In this document: in pieces, positions 1-12,490 of the stretch
Position numbering within the stretch: the first letter of the stretch is position 1
Layout of the letters: each line of letters begins with the position of its first letter
Assembly (NCBI GenBank): GCA_023627715.1
Contig: JAMAHW010000133.1
Location: forward strand, 1-64,000
Source of the DNA: Periconia sp. R9002
Taxonomy: Eukaryota > Ascomycota > Dothideomycetes > Pleosporales > Periconiaceae
DNA length: 64,000 nucleotides
Direction: 5' to 3'
The notes under the pieces: model-generated
What the model was told of the DNA's origin: nothing
What the model saw: only the letters and a program-made list of their open reading frames with translations
Database searches by the model: none
Position numbers and translations under genes: made by a program

Positions 1-2815
1 GTGGAACCGCCGGCGACGGTGAGCGGGGGTGTTGATGGCGCCGGGGGCACGATGAGGGGGGTTGTTGGGGAGAGGGGGGGGAGGGAGGGGGAGGTGCGTG
101 GGTAGGGGATGGGGGCGATTGCGTTTTCGCCGAATTGGGCTTCGAGGAACATGAAGAGGCGCGAGAGGCGGGTGGCGGGGTCGGGAGTTTTGTGCGGGTG
201 TGGGCCTTTGAAGCGGTGCGCGAGGGGGGAGGGTTTCTGGAGGGAGTCGTCGGGGTCGGAGTGCGTGTGTGAGTGCTGGCGGGAGGATTCTATGTTTGGG
301 TATGTGTGAGTAGATGGGTTTGGGGAGAAGGGGAGAAGCGGGGAGAGGGTACTTACGTCGTACGGCTGCTGGGGAGCTTTCCACTGTGAACAGTACGGCC
401 AAAACGGCGTCGGCGATACCGTCGTTGATCACGTTGCCTTCCCACTCCACTGATACCTTGCCGCCTGGTCGGCACAAGACGTTGACGCAGTCCATGACGG
501 TGTATTTTACGCCAGACCTGCTGATTTCGTCGTCGGATTTCTCTTCGTGGATGCCGTTGCCATTGACCTCCTTGCCCTCGACGGCGCTATCGGTGATGCT
601 TTGTTCTTTGATGGCGCCAAAGGTGCCCTCGAGCGCCCACCGGATCAGATCAACGCCAGCGGCGCTGAGCGTAATGTGCTGGCGGCATACGATGGTGGTG
701 GTCGTGAGACCGGCGTACTCTTTCAGATCCTCGGGCGCCATAAGGGAGATTTTGAAATCGTTTTGAACGAGCACGCCTTCGAGCAAGGTTAGATCCTGAT
801 TGCCTTCTTTGCCGTCCGCGTCGCCGTCCCCGTTGGCTTGGTCTGACGTTGACCTTGGAAGCGGTGGCGGTATAGAGGCGAGCTTGCCGACGACTTTGGC
901 GACTTTGTCCGTCTTGAACGGGATGCGGAGCTCTTCGCAATTGGCGGGTGAAAAGATCTTGACTGGTACGGAGCGGTGGGCGTTGAAACTAAGGAGCTTG
1001 GACTTAAGGCGCGTCATGTTGCCCTTTTCGCCGTGGACTAGGATCTGTAGCATGGTCAATTAATGCTGCTTATAAACGAGCAATATCAGTATTCGTTCAA
1101 AGTACTCACAACAACTGGTGCATTGACCTCCTGCACAAACTCCATATTCTCTTTTCCGTCGACATGCGCAGCGAAACTGTATTCTTGAATCGTACATCGT
1201 CGGGGTATCATAATTTGCTCGCCTTCTTTCTGGCCAGGTCGCCGCGCTGTGTTTGTAGTACGTGTGGTGATGGCAGGGATTTGCTCTGGCTCGTGTACGA
1301 TGTGCTTCGCCATTGTGCCTTCGACGGAATAGCCAGTAATGATGACTCCGTTGCGAGGATCCGGTGCCCAGCGTTCCAAGAGCTCGCGAGATGTACCGGA
1401 CTGCATCATACCAGGCGACGCCAACATGACACATCCACCCATGTCGTCGAACCGGTCCAGCGACTTCAAACTTCGAACAAACCGGAAATCCCATGGACCT
1501 CCTTTGCCCACATCACCCGCTGCTTCGGCTTCCGCCATGCGCTCGCGAAACATGCGCTTGATGTTGTCATTCATGGCAGAGACATAAGTCTGATAAACAA
1601 CCATACACTTTCGAGCAAGGCTGGAATTATAGTAGATAGGTATCTTCTGATACTCAGGATGTTTGGCCCAATACTCATCTAAAATGAGAAGCAGTTCTTG
1701 TGCTCGTCCGAGGGCGAAGACAGGAAGTAGCGCACGACCTCCGCGATTGAGCACATCAGTGATGGATTTCATCAGTTGTGTTTCTCTTTGTAACCTAGGT
1801 GTGTGTGTGGAAATACCAAACGTCGATTCTGTAATCAGTACGTCGATTTTGACGTTTTTCGGGATGGACGCGGAGACCAAATGTCTGTCGTCTTCCCTGG
1901 AGTAGTCCCCAGTAAACAGGATCTTCAAGCCGGCAATTTCTATCTGGAACATGGCTGCCCCCAAAACATGACCAGCAGGATATGGTGTTATTCTTATTCC
2001 AGCTATCGTGTGCGTGGTGTAGAAGTCGATGGCTTCAATCCTGGGGAAAGTGTTGAGATGGTCTTGCTCCGTATACATCTGGACTTTCATTTCCGAAGAG
2101 CTCGAGATGTTGCCAACGCGGACGGAGTCTTGTATGAGCCATTTGTATATAGCTTTTGTGGGGTGTGTCATAAACACGCGGCCGTTGAAATTTGTCTTCG
2201 CAAGAACATACGGCAAAGAGGCGGCGTGGTCGACGTGAAAACTTACTCGAGTCAGCAGGTGAAGAAGGCAATGGGCTAACATAATAGTGCATATAATTGA
2301 CAAAGACAAGAAGCCAGCAGGTGGCATCACCGCAGTCGAACAAACATAAGGCAAATATATTCCATTGTTTTTGATGTACAAAGTCGTTGATTCCTCCATG
2401 TCCGACAGCAGTGATGCACCCGCTCCGTCCTCCACAACGCCGAAGTACATAATGAGAAGGAAATGCAAACAGGAATATCGATAGCACTGCATCGTATAGC
2501 AAGACTTACTGTGAGATGAGAAGGACGTCTACGGTACTCAGGTCGAAGTCGTCGTAGAAAGGCATGGCCGCCAGGCCCTCGTGGGCAGGGTGCATGCCGG
2601 CATCAAGCTATTCCTGGTCAACACTGATCCATCATCCGCGCATTATGAGCTCCATCACGTACCATAACCGTCTTGCCCTTGTATTGTATAATATGACATG
2701 ATCGTCCGACCTCGTTGCCTCCACCCAGGCACAGAAACATGAGTTCATCGGAGGGGTCTACGGGATCATCGTCGTCGGCGCCCATTGCTTCGTGTTTTCT
2801 TTTTGCCGAAGCCAT
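1..2815 (-). CDS. YSH1: Cleavage and polyadenylation endonuclease Ysh1 (CPSF73), 3' end outside window
   Basis: Zinc-dependent endoribonuclease of the cleavage and polyadenylation factor, which cuts pre-mRNA before poly(A) addition in the nucleus. Proposed exons on the minus strand: 2815-2663, 2607-2510, 2241-1110, 1044-357 and 289 to beyond base 1, about 786 residues so far. Joining exons 2 and 3 restores the metallo-beta-lactamase motif HFHVDH (first His about residue 84). The protein then shows [22 protein letters not shown], a beta-CASP region with [17 protein letters not shown] and SPGMMQSG, and the APVVILVHGEK segment after the third intron. Introns are 55, 268, 65 and 67 nt; the 268-nt one is long for this genome but its acceptor is the one that recreates the motif. 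The ATG at 2815 opens a short acidic stretch before [14 protein letters not shown], the usual family start. The C-terminal region runs off the left edge. It is divergent from TAF4, 587 bp apart. Confidence 0.97.
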
Positions 2816-3402
2816 AGTTGCCGTAGCTGTGTTAAGTGAAGTGCTGGGCTGAAGGCGAAAGGGATCTGCGCGGTCTACGTGAAGTATGGAGGTAGAGGAG
2901 GTGAAGGCGGCGGAATGCGCGTCAAGATTTACGAAGGCACAAGGCCCCTCTGTACGTCAGTCGAAAGTCAGATGGATTTGGTATTATATGCTGGACATTA
3001 TATGCGAAGATGAAAATCTGCACAGTCAATAGGAGATTGATCGCAGGTAACGGTGTCGTACATGAGCTATCAAAGCGTTTGTCGTTGGCGGCTTTAACAA
3101 TAGCAATCGCGACTACCGTTGCCGAGATTTAGCCGCGTCTGTGCGGCGTCACTTTCGAGTTGTCTTTGGTGCCTTCACCCTCCTCCATCCCCAAGACAAC
3201 CTCAACGTCCCCCACCCCCATCTTCCGCACATTCTTCGCTGCCATCTCCGCGTCATCGTACGCGCACCTGACGCCGTTCACTTCGAAGCCGAACCGATCC
3301 GCTCCTCCCACCGCGCATCCGTTGATGATCCACCGATAAAGCACTGCGGCCGACGCCTAAGCACGCCTCTTCGGGGGAGAGCAAACGCGCTCGCTGCCCA
3401 CC
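2816..3402. promoter_or_regulatory. Shared divergent promoter region YSH1 / TAF4
   Basis: This 587-bp gap separates the start codons of two divergently transcribed general mRNA-machinery genes. No coding pattern is visible. The right half is C-rich on the plus strand, as is common for fungal 5' leaders. No specific factor site could be assigned with confidence. Confidence 0.5.
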
Positions 3403-5351
3403 ATGTCGCAGTACAATCAGTTCAACCAGACTGCCCACGGCATGCCACCGCTACAGACTCAGAATCATATGCAGAACCAGCCGCGCGCCTACTCCCCTCA
3501 GTCCTACCAGCAGTCTCCCGGAGCCTTGTCCCCTACTTCCACCGGCATTCCCCCCGCTAAGAGGCAGCGACTGTCCCCAGGCCCGCAATCTCCAGCATAT
3601 TCACCCTACTCCGCCTCTCCCTATGCCCCTTCACCTTATGCTACCTCACCTCCGGCTCAGCCTTATGGCCACAGCCAGCCGAGTTCGCCTGCCATGGGAG
3701 TTGCTCCACCCGTCCAATCTTTCCACCAGCCGCAGCCCTACCAGCATCCCAATAATGCCAATGTCAACCATCACCTGACAGGCTCGGGGGCGCTCATGCC
3801 TCCACCAAAGGTTCCCTACAGTAAGACCCAGGACAATGCCGAGCTGGAAAAAGCCAACCCTCGCGATATGGATGTCAACAATATCAGCGACGTTTTGACC
3901 GGGTCGGGTATTGATTTGCGTGCTGAAGAGGAGGCTATGTTGCACAATGTTGGTGGTCGCAACAATTACAATACGTCATTCAACTCGCAAGCTTCTGGAT
4001 CCACCATGTCCCCTCACGGCAGCTTTAATCAATGGGGTCAGCAAGCCGGCCATGGCGCTTTTCAGGGTACCGGTCCATTGAGTCAGCCTGTTTCCGAGGA
4101 GCAACAGCAAGATGAACTATTACGGAAGCACGAACAAGCCGCCCGTGCATTAAATCAGTCCGCTGAACAACCCCTTCATGACCCATTCCTCATGGCCAAC
4201 GCCTTGCGGCACAGGATGGCTAAACGCGCTTACGACCAAGGCATAACAGTCAGTCTTGAAGGTTTGTTTGATAAAATTCCGGACGCGCCTAGAGATGTTA
4301 CCCGCACGTCCCTGGGTGGATCCAATGGCGAGTCGGTTGTAGTACTCCAAGCAAACAGCATTCTTAACAGAGATACCCCCCTGGTCGAACTCATCTCTTT
4401 GGTCTCTCTCGCGGCCCAGGAACGGATACGTACTGTGATTGAGGATGCCTTTGCCCTATCACAGGCTCGTCAGAACACGTCCAGTGGCATTGTTCCTCCT
4501 AGTCTTGCTGACATTGCTGCTGCAAATGGTGAGACGGTTGAAAAGACCGTTGTTCCTGTGAATCTATCGAAGACCACTTGGGAAGCAGCCCCAGACAGTG
4601 CGGTCAGCCCAATGACCAGCACTGCTTCAAAACGTGGGTATACTCGCACCATCATCTAAAGTTACATGCTAAATAGTTTCTTGCAGATCTGCCCAATGCT
4701 ACTCGCTTGCCTACCCCGCCATCGGAAAGTCCACCGACTCCTCAATCTACAATACAGGTCAAGACAAATCACGTGACCGCCGCCCTCAAACGCAAAATGG
4801 AAGAAGATGAACGGTTCGAGAAACTGCGTGTGCAGAAACGGCAAAAACGCCAGCAAGGAAACTCGGCTACGCCAGCAGACACACCTGAGATTGCCCCGCT
4901 TCCCATGCCTGAGAAGTTGACCAAGAAGGAGCGCGATCGTATCAACAAGGCTGGCCAGACAGATGAAGTTCTCCACCAAGCGGCCAATGTCACGGCCAGT
5001 TTAGCCCTTGGCAAAAAGAAGAAGTATTCTTGGATGACCAGCGGCTCTGGATCGGGTGCAGCCACGCCTAGCAGGCTCAATACTGCTTCAAAAGTAAATA
5101 GCGGAACCGCAACCCCTGCCCCTCCCACCATCGATCGAGCCTTGCTCGCGCGCAAGAGAACATTCCTAGGGGGTGAAGTGGAAAGTACAGACATGGGCAA
5201 GAAGATTCAGCTCCGAGATTTGGTGCACGTTTTGGAAAACGATGGAAGGGAGCGCAAAACGTTGGCCCAGATCATATCTCGGATGCGAAGTGAAAATAAA
5301 GATGAGAAGAAGATTGAGGATCGGCGCAGTGCGGTACTACCCCCACGCTGA
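3403..5351 (+). CDS. TAF4: Transcription initiation factor TFIID subunit 4
   Basis: Subunit of the TFIID core, in which the TAF4 histone fold pairs with TAF12 to help nucleate the preinitiation complex. Proposed exons 3403-4633 and 4687-5351 (53-nt intron, donor GTGGGT), 631 residues. The first 230 residues are a Pro/Gln/Ser/Tyr-rich disordered region with repeated SPY/PYA motifs. The conserved TAF4 C-terminal domain follows: a histone-fold-like region containing DPFLMANALRHRMAKRAY, then NSILNRDTPLVELISLVSLA and ERIRTVIEDAF. After the intron come basic KRKMEEDERFEKLRVQKRQK, LTKKERDRINKAGQ and ALGKKKKYSWM segments typical of fungal Taf4. Splicing at C/GTGGGT keeps the frame and yields HLPNATRLPTP. 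The C-terminal segment GKKIQLRDLVHVLENDGRE also fits the family. The start ATG follows a CACC context. Confidence 0.92.
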
Positions 5352-6011
5352 AAGAGAATGAGCGAATGATGTAAGACATTATCTCGGGCCATACTCATAA
5401 AGATTTCGTTTCCAGGGGCGAACACACAGGGGCAAAAAAAACAGCAATTCATTTCTACATATTTTCATCAGCGACGGCGTTACTGCGATATACTTTTGGT
5501 ACTGTGTGTGGTGGGTGTGGGAAACAGAAATCTTCCCTTCTCATCCTCTCCCTGTAGGCCGGAGGAATATGCAAGGGAATCTTTTTCACCTCTTTTTGTT
5601 TACAGATGATGTTATTTCCTCCGGGTCACGATCAACAGATTGGAGGTGATTGTGATCAACGGGGTCTTTTCCAAATGCCGCCCCTCGTAAGTGCTAAAGG
5701 GGTAGTGACTAGCAAGTAATAATGCAAGCCGAAAAAATTGTATTTTGATCGTTCTTGTGAAGCAAAATTGTTTTCAATCATGAACTAACGTATGTTGCAT
5801 AATTCGAGACTTGCTAGAGCGATTCGAACTCCTACTGAACATGCGAACAACTTCAGGGGGAAGTATGAGGACCTCGAAATTCCAAACTATAGCCATTGTC
5901 CATGCAATATCTTGAGCCATATGCAACATTAGGTACCATCCAACTTCCAGTTTTTCTCCTTTTCAACAACCATCCTCCTCCCAATCTTTACAAAACACGG
6001 CTTCCTGCCGA
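5352..6011. other. Convergent intergenic region TAF4 / nitrilase
   Basis: This 660-bp stretch lies between two converging genes and should hold both 3' UTRs. It is AT-rich with no supported ORF. I see no repeats worth naming. Confidence 0.6.
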
Positions 6012-7253
6012 TCACGAAGGTGGCGGATTCAAATCCAAACCCTCCACACTCAGTTTAAAGCTATCCAACCTCCCATAGCTCCCTGCAACATCCAGATCCA
6101 ACCTCCCTCTCTCGCAATCCTCAAAATCTACATCGGCGATAAGTAATTCGTCCTCCTTCTCCCACAAAGGACCAGCGAGGACTTCACCGAAGGGAGAAAT
6201 AATACAGGAGCCGCCGCGGCAGACGTATTCGTCTTGCGCTGTGGACGACGAGGAGGGTTGTTTTGTAGTGGTGGTTGGTGATGAGGGGGTGTCGTCGATT
6301 GCTGATGAGTTAGCGGTGCCGTTGGGAAGGTTAGTTGAAGAATTCTCGTTGGGACCAGCGACTGGCCAGCAGATTTCGTGTTTTTCTTTCGTGGTGGTAA
6401 TTATACTTTGTCTCCGCGGTCTGTGACTCGTTTCTGTGGAAGAGGTTTGTCCATTGCTACTTGTATGGGACGTAGAGCTTCCCGTGATCCACTCTGGCAA
6501 TTGGCTTTTCTTGACACACTGATTCGCGCTCATCACCACGCAACGCCCCTCAATCCCAATAGTTCGCATCAAGCTCGCCCACGTATCCCGCGCATCCGCC
6601 GTCGGTGCAAGCCATAGATTCACGTTCTGCGCATATAGACTCTGTCGAAGTAAAGGCATGTAGTTCTCCCAGCAAATCGCCGACGCGAGACACACCCTTA
6701 CGCCTTTAATCTCTGTAGCTACCGCACGAAGCGTCGACGGTGAGCCCTGGCCCCAGATCATGCGTTCCGCGCCTGTAGGCATAACTTTGCGTCGCTTGCC
6801 TAGCACACCCAGACGAGGGCAGACGTACACGGTCCCGCAGTAGAGGGTCCCCGCGCAGCGTTCTACGAGGCCCGTGACGATGAAGATGTTAGCTTCGCGG
6901 GCGATGCGTTCCAGTTCCTCGCGTGTACCGTCACCGCGGTACGTTTTGCCCTGGGGCAGCGGTAATCGTCGTTCGATCCAGTCATCGCCTGCTCCTGCGG
7001 GGGTATCCCCCAAATCCACGGCGGCGCGGAAGTAGTGGAGGAATTGGTCGCGGCCCTCAGGCGCGCGTCCTCCGACGACATTGCCGAACGAGCATGTTCG
7101 TGGGTACCCGCCTAGGTACGCTTCTGGGAAGAGGATGATGTCGACGCCTTGTTGGGCTGCGCTCTTTGCGGTGCGTTCGAGTGCTGAGAGGGTTTCGGCC
7201 GTTGTGGAGAGGGTCCGGCTTTGGGCGGAGGCGAGTTTTAGAGTTTGCGGCAT
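6012..7253 (-). CDS. Nitrilase (carbon-nitrogen hydrolase family)
   Basis: Predicted cytosolic enzyme hydrolysing a nitrile to a carboxylic acid and ammonia; the exact substrate (aliphatic, aromatic or cyanide) cannot be read from the sequence. Single exon, 413 residues. The catalytic triad is visible: Glu44 in [12 protein letters not shown], Lys156 in [12 protein letters not shown], and Cys194 in [10 protein letters not shown]. The C-terminal block [18 protein letters not shown] and a terminal [20 protein letters not shown] stretch are classic for true nitrilases. Between about residues 265 and 340 there is an inserted Ser/Thr/Asn-rich low-complexity segment not usual in the family. The ATG at 7253 has A at -3; farther upstream in frame there are only non-ATG codons. 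Neighbours give no pathway hint. Confidence 0.93.
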   Translation of the reverse strand: MPQTLKLASAQSRTLSTTAETLSALERTAKSAAQQGVDIILFPEAYLGGYPRTCSFGNVVGGRAPEGRDQFLHYFRAAVDLGDTPAGAGDDWIERRLPLPQGKTYRGDGTREELERIAREANIFIVTGLVERCAGTLYCGTVYVCPRLGVLGKRRKVMPTGAERMIWGQGSPSTLRAVATEIKGVRVCLASAICWENYMPLLRQSLYAQNVNLWLAPTADARDTWASLMRTIGIEGRCVVMSANQCVKKSQLPEWITGSSTSHTSSNGQTSSTETSHRPRRQSIITTTKEKHEICWPVAGPNENSSTNLPNGTANSSAIDDTPSSPTTTTKQPSSSSTAQDEYVCRGGSCIISPFGEVLAGPLWEKEDELLIADVDFEDCERGRLDLDVAGSYGRLDSFKLSVEGLDLNPPPS

Positions 7254-8838
7254 TGTTAGGTTTGGGGGATGCTGTGCGATGATTGTGTTACTCTCGATCG
7301 ATGTCAATTGGCCTCAATTGAAGAGATCAATGTGTAATGGCGGGGAAGGGGGAAGATGAACAAAAGCTATCTGTTTGCAGTTAGCACGATGTAGGGGATG
7401 CGGGGGCGGGGAACCTTAGATTGATCGACTTGCAAAGGAGGCATGTCATTTTTCTTTGACGACATGCAGTCATCCTCATGTCGCAATGTTCGACACGTCC
7501 AGGGATATCCTGCCTCCGTCGAAATGCGCGTGGAGTGTGACAGCTGTGGGTATCCTCGATTGGCGATCGAGTTGGAAAAACGCATGATAAAGACAAAATT
7601 TGGCCGTCGATTCGAGCCGTATCGCTCAAAGGATATATTTCGATCCCATTGTTGGATTCAGGAATTTGGCATTGTGTCAATAAGTCTGTTCACGCTCTCA
7701 ATTAAGTGAAGCTTGGAAGAAATCAGACGTTGAGACTCCACGTCTTGGGGCGAGAGTATTATTTCCCTAGTTTCATAAGGCTACAAATATTCATGTTGGT
7801 GATACAGCATAGGGAACACTCGCGTGTATTTTATACTGTTTTGTTTGTGACAAATTTCAGTGCTCGAATGTGGTCTGATTCCTGCAAACATATCTAGTCG
7901 CATCAACATTGGCGCCAATCATCCATGATGGACCCTCTTCACAGTCAAATAGTCTTAGACTGTTACGCTACAAGTTCCATTGCCTCACCAGCTTTGTTGC
8001 GTGTATGTGCTGTGCCACTGTCTGACTTTTAAAATACAAAATCATCGTGACTTCCTCAGTAGCTGATCCGCAGTGTCGAAGGACGATGTTGAGCAATACA
8101 CGCAGCATCCCAGCTAAAGAACCCAGGAAAATCCTGAAAGACACATGGAAGTGAAAAGGGGTCGTTTTACAAGCCACTCCCAAAGTCAAGGATCAGCCTC
8201 TCGGGGATCAAAAAAGAAGAACCGTCGTGGGAGTAACTAAGCCGAGCTATCTACCCTAAAATAAAACAAACATAAGGTTGGCTAATGAATCATGCAGCGC
8301 GGGTCCTCCAATACTAACTCTTGGTGGGGATAATCGGAACAAAGCGGGCAGATGCAGGTTGATACTATTGGGTTTTAGCATTGCCTCTTGTTGCAGTGTG
8401 CCGATTTGAAATATGGCCGTATCCCACGCGAGTGAAGAGTAGCGACTGCCGACCCGGACTGTCAATTTCCCGAAACTGTAATACGATGACGCGCATGCTG
8501 GCTGCGAAAGGAATGCACTGAGGTGGCGCATTGCTAGATTAAGGCCTGTACATACAGATGTTTGCGATAGCGAATGCGAGAGGAAGTTATCGGAAGGAGC
8601 AGCGGTCTTGGGTTGCAAAACTGAAGAGACATGTACAAGTGCTGTACTTATATGGATGAGAAATATCGTCATTCATGGTAAAGCAATCGCGATGGCCACA
8701 ATTAAGTTCGTTGGGTCGTCTTTCATGGCGTTGGATCATCTCAATTAAAAGGGATAAAGTTCGCTAGTTATAACGACAAATCGAAAATAACATCCTTCAA
8801 AACATTGCTCAATTGCGCTATCAAAGCTCCATGACTGA
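7254..8838. other. Intergenic region, no supported gene
   Basis: About 1.6 kb between the nitrilase start and the 3' end of the rhodopsin-like gene. Small ORFs are present (for example an 88-codon one at 7443 on the plus strand and a 138-codon one at 8672 on the minus strand). Neither shows a recognisable family, intron logic or neighbour support, so I treat the region as promoter plus spacer. Confidence 0.5.
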
Positions 8839-10334
8839 TTAGATACGTGCGTTTGCCAACCGCTCAATGTCGAGATCACCAGGCGGTGCTTCCGAAGATC
8901 GCTTGCAGGTCGTCCGACTCCCTGCCCATTGTTCTGGATACGCATTTCGCGGTGGGGGTATGATTGGTATTCTCAAACCGCGCGTACTTGAATGGCTCTC
9001 CACACTCGCTGTTTCCTCAAGATCCTCCACGATGATATTGGTATCATTTCTGACCTGGATGCGATCCAGGGGAATGCCTTGGGTCTGCCAATCTTCCTTT
9101 CTGTTCTCTTTTTGGGATGCCGATCCAATAGTCGTAGTTCCCACCGACGAATTCTTGCCAGACGTCGGCTTTTTGAAACATCCCAGCGACTTTTGTCCCC
9201 CTATTGAACCGTACCCTGATCGGTTCTGGCTGGAATACGTAAAGTAGCGGAGGAAGAACGCTTTTAACGCAGGCGCGGAGGCGCACATTACGCCGAGATC
9301 CGCTTCGATGGCTGTCCAAATCCATCCATAGTAGGCGTACCATGTGATGTCGTAGGTGAAGTAGTAGACGTATATGGCGTAGTAGGTCCGCATTATACCG
9401 CAGACACATGTACTGCAAGACGTCAGTGGATCGTTCTTCCAGAATCTCAAAAGCGATGATGTGTTGACTTACAGCACACCCGCCCCAAAAAGAGCTATCA
9501 ACGCCGTCTTTTGTCGTTTCGGGATCTGTAGGTTCCAGACCAGGAAGATGGGTAGCGCACAGATGATGAAATCTTGCACAGTGCTGATGACTACAATGGT
9601 GACGATGATGATGCCCTCATCATGACAATGCAGCTCATTTTGTGTTCGCCATACGAGGTCGTAAAAATGCCAAAAACCTTCCACTGGCGAGCAAGTAAAC
9701 ATGATGACGAATGTGAAGGTGATGAAGTAAACGACAACTGTGATCATTACAGCCCAGACACCGTAGATAAATACCCGGCTGATGGCCCCATTGGACATTC
9801 TTCGGTAGAAACAAAGGATAGAAATCTTAGTTAGGCTGGTCGCAGCCATATACAACAGTTCAATCGATAGGGTGATCTGCGAGTGTGAGTGGGTATGCGG
9901 GGACATGCGAGTTAACAATACATACTTCACGCGTTGTAATATATGTTGCGGCTGTTTGATCCCACGAATGCCATTGAAACCCGTAGATGCGTACTCCTAA
10001 ACAGATGTGAATAGGAACTCTTATGGCAAGGAAACAAATACACACCGAGAACAACGGCTATTGTTAAGCCGAGCAGAAATATCATGGCCACTGAGATGAG
10101 TGCATCATCCAATCCAGCATTTTTCGCAACCACCCAGCGCGCAGTTATCCGCGCCCCAAACATGGCTACTGTGAGCGCCGTAAGGACGATGAGGGCGATT
10201 GTTCCTGATATGCTATGCGTTTCCGGGTTGATGTGATTCGGTGGCGGCCATGATAGCAACACCTCCGGCGGTGGTTCCACCCCTCCACCACGTTTCCAGA
10301 GAGCAACAGCAGGATTGTGAGGCTGATCGGCCAT
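8839..10334 (-). CDS. Seven-transmembrane fungal rhodopsin-like integral membrane protein
   Basis: Integral membrane protein of the large fungal rhodopsin-domain family (related in layout to Pth11-type receptors but without a CFEM domain). Exons: 10334-10046, 9996-9926, 9876-9473 and 9412-8839; introns of 49, 49 and 60 nt; 445 residues. All junctions keep frame, for example VLG/VRIYGF and GAGVL/TCVCGIM. Hydrophobic helices include IALIVLTALTVAMFGARI, ALISVAMIFLLGLTIAVVLG, VWAVMITVVVYFITFTFVIM and IIIVTIVVISTVQDFIICAL. Family landmarks are KISILCFYRRM, FTCSPVEGFW, LPIFLVWNLQIPKRQKTALI, and WTAIEADLGVMCASAPALK before the last helix. The C-terminal 150 residues form a hydrophilic, Ser-rich cytoplasmic tail. 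Ligand and function are unknown. Confidence 0.9.
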
Positions 10335-11650
10335 CGTGCTGTGCGAATGTGGTCGATGGGTGCGAAGTGTGAGCAGCGACCGTGAACTCAGGCCATGAGA
10401 AGGTGAAGTGAGGGCGTCCTGCGCAATCCAGTGCGAGGAAAGGGTTCAAGGTATAGGTAAGGAAAGAGGTTTAGTTTCTATGATTCAGTTTTAGGTGCGT
10501 AACATGTCACCATCGTTGAACGGATCTGGTATCATTACACTAAGGCGGGATATTAGGGCCTAATTGTTCGGAGGAGTTCTCAGGGTGGCTTGTCTTGGAA
10601 AAGCCCTAGTTTGCCGGCCATGCATTGGATGGGACACTACCGAAAATCAGTCCCTGTTCTGCGAATATGTTACGAAGAATGGTTTCTCCAATTTTTTTTC
10701 GTATTATGCATGGTAACGCAGGCGTGGATGAACAAATCAAAAGCCCTAACTAGTGCTGACAAAACCCCAACTTTGAAGTTTGTACCTCCGCAAGGAGATC
10801 CGCATTCGACCATTTGTTACCAAGTTCCCCAGAATCTTAGCAGTGGTAAAAGATAAAAAGAATTCTGTTCGCTCTCTTTCGTCACGCAATTTAACGGTTC
10901 GTCCGACTCAGGTGTAGCGGGCCCATCATGACATCTCAGAACAGCAGGCCGTCAATTGTATTTCAAGTCGCTGCCCAAATCCCAGGACACCTTGAGCAAA
11001 CCATATTAGGGGATCCTTATCACCTGCATTAGACGGTGGGACTGAGTGTGTGCGGGGCGAATGAGGTTTCTGTCTTTTAAAACTCTAGTCTGCAATCATG
11101 CCTTAGCGCATAGCTCGCTTGCTAGGCCTTCAAACGGGCGGAGAGTTCACGTGGGTTACTCTCCGCTTTCTCAGGGAATGCATGTCCGCCAATTCACTAG
11201 TTTGTGTCTCTGGTTCAGATACCCAATAAGGGACAATGGTAGGTAGTAGTTCTTCAGCCTTCCAATAACGATCCGATGGAACGATGTGAATTTCGTCCAA
11301 TTTAGCTTTTGTTCATCTTGCGATTCATGACAATTGGCATATGGTGTTTCTTTTTGATTCATTCTACCCTTCTCACTAACTGAAATTCCATCAGCTATGT
11401 ATGGGGATAGTGTTGCGGGTTTCCTGATTCTCACAGGGAGGTGGCGTGAGGGAAGCGTCATAGGCAAACTATCACGCATACTGAAACGTACTACGTTAGG
11501 TTCACCTTAAACCTACCTGTCTCTCGGAAAGGATGCCGCGTCCACCTTCACTTCAAAAAATCTGATGGCTGCACAATTAATAATCGCGAATGAGATAGAC
11601 AGGAATTTTCTATCTTGACTTAGAGTATGGTTAAGTTACCAGCTAATTGA

Positions 11651-11697
11651 TTTTTTCAAGAAATCGTTTTAAGGGGTTCCACCTAAACAACAAAAAG
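11651..11697 (+). repeat. Short dispersed element, copy A
   Basis: Core AAGGGGTTCCACCTAAACAA preceded by a T-run with TCAAGAA and followed by CAAAAA. It matches copies at 12432, 25055 and (reverse) 25832. This is the most diverged copy. Confidence 0.55.
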
Positions 11698-12431
11698 CGG
11701 CCAGCTAAAAAAAAATTATGTGATCTTCTCTTGCTGGACCGGCTATAACTACTCGTATCTCGACTCGCGTCGGATAATGGCCCCAAAGTACGTACCGGGG
11801 AATTGATATGTCTGCCTCCAACGCTAATCCTAAGATTCGACTCAGTATCCTAGACATCATGGCATTGATGTCAGGGAGCAGACACGTGGGAGACAATGGT
11901 GACACATGCGATACAATTTGTTTAGGAAACGCCATGAGAACGCACGTCGCCGAATTGACACTGCAGTCTCCGACTTCAGGTTGAGAGACGCCTGTGAACG
12001 ATCTTCATATCCGTTGGTACCGACACATCCCGTCTCCACACTTAACATCGGCGCTATACAACCGCGTACAGCTAGAGGACCGAGTCGCGTTACCATCTCC
12101 AAGAACATCCACAATCCCGCCGCAATATTTACGCGAGGCTACACCGCGTTTGTGCAGAAGAGGTCAGTCTTGAAGGTACGTGCACAGCAATCTTCCGGCA
12201 GATTGCCGTGTTGCGTGTGGAAAATCAATAATCCAGGAGTCAGAATCTTTCGTGAGTGTTGAGATGCGCGAGTCGCGGAGACCGCTTAGGGACCAGGGCC
12301 CGCCCAATTGCCAAGTAGACTACTATTCAGGCAATGTCTGCAAGTCGATCACACTGCTGATGTTGTGATTCATGTCACGTCCGAACTGAGTAAGCTCTAG
12401 CCACGGAAAAGCATGCCATGCCACAGATAGG

Positions 12432-12490
12432 GTTTTTTTTTTCCTTTTCTTTGAACTACTGCAAGGGGTTCTACCTGAACAAAAACAAAG
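12432..12490 (+). repeat. Short dispersed element, copy B
   Basis: T-rich 5' flank, then GAACTACTGCAAGGGGTTCT followed by ACCTGAACAAAAACAAAG. It shares the core and both homopolymer flanks with the copy at 25055. Confidence 0.6.

Noticed and set aside
5770..5840. Possible minus-strand tRNA (GTTCGAATC)
   Set aside because: Only the B-box-like word is present; no cloverleaf.
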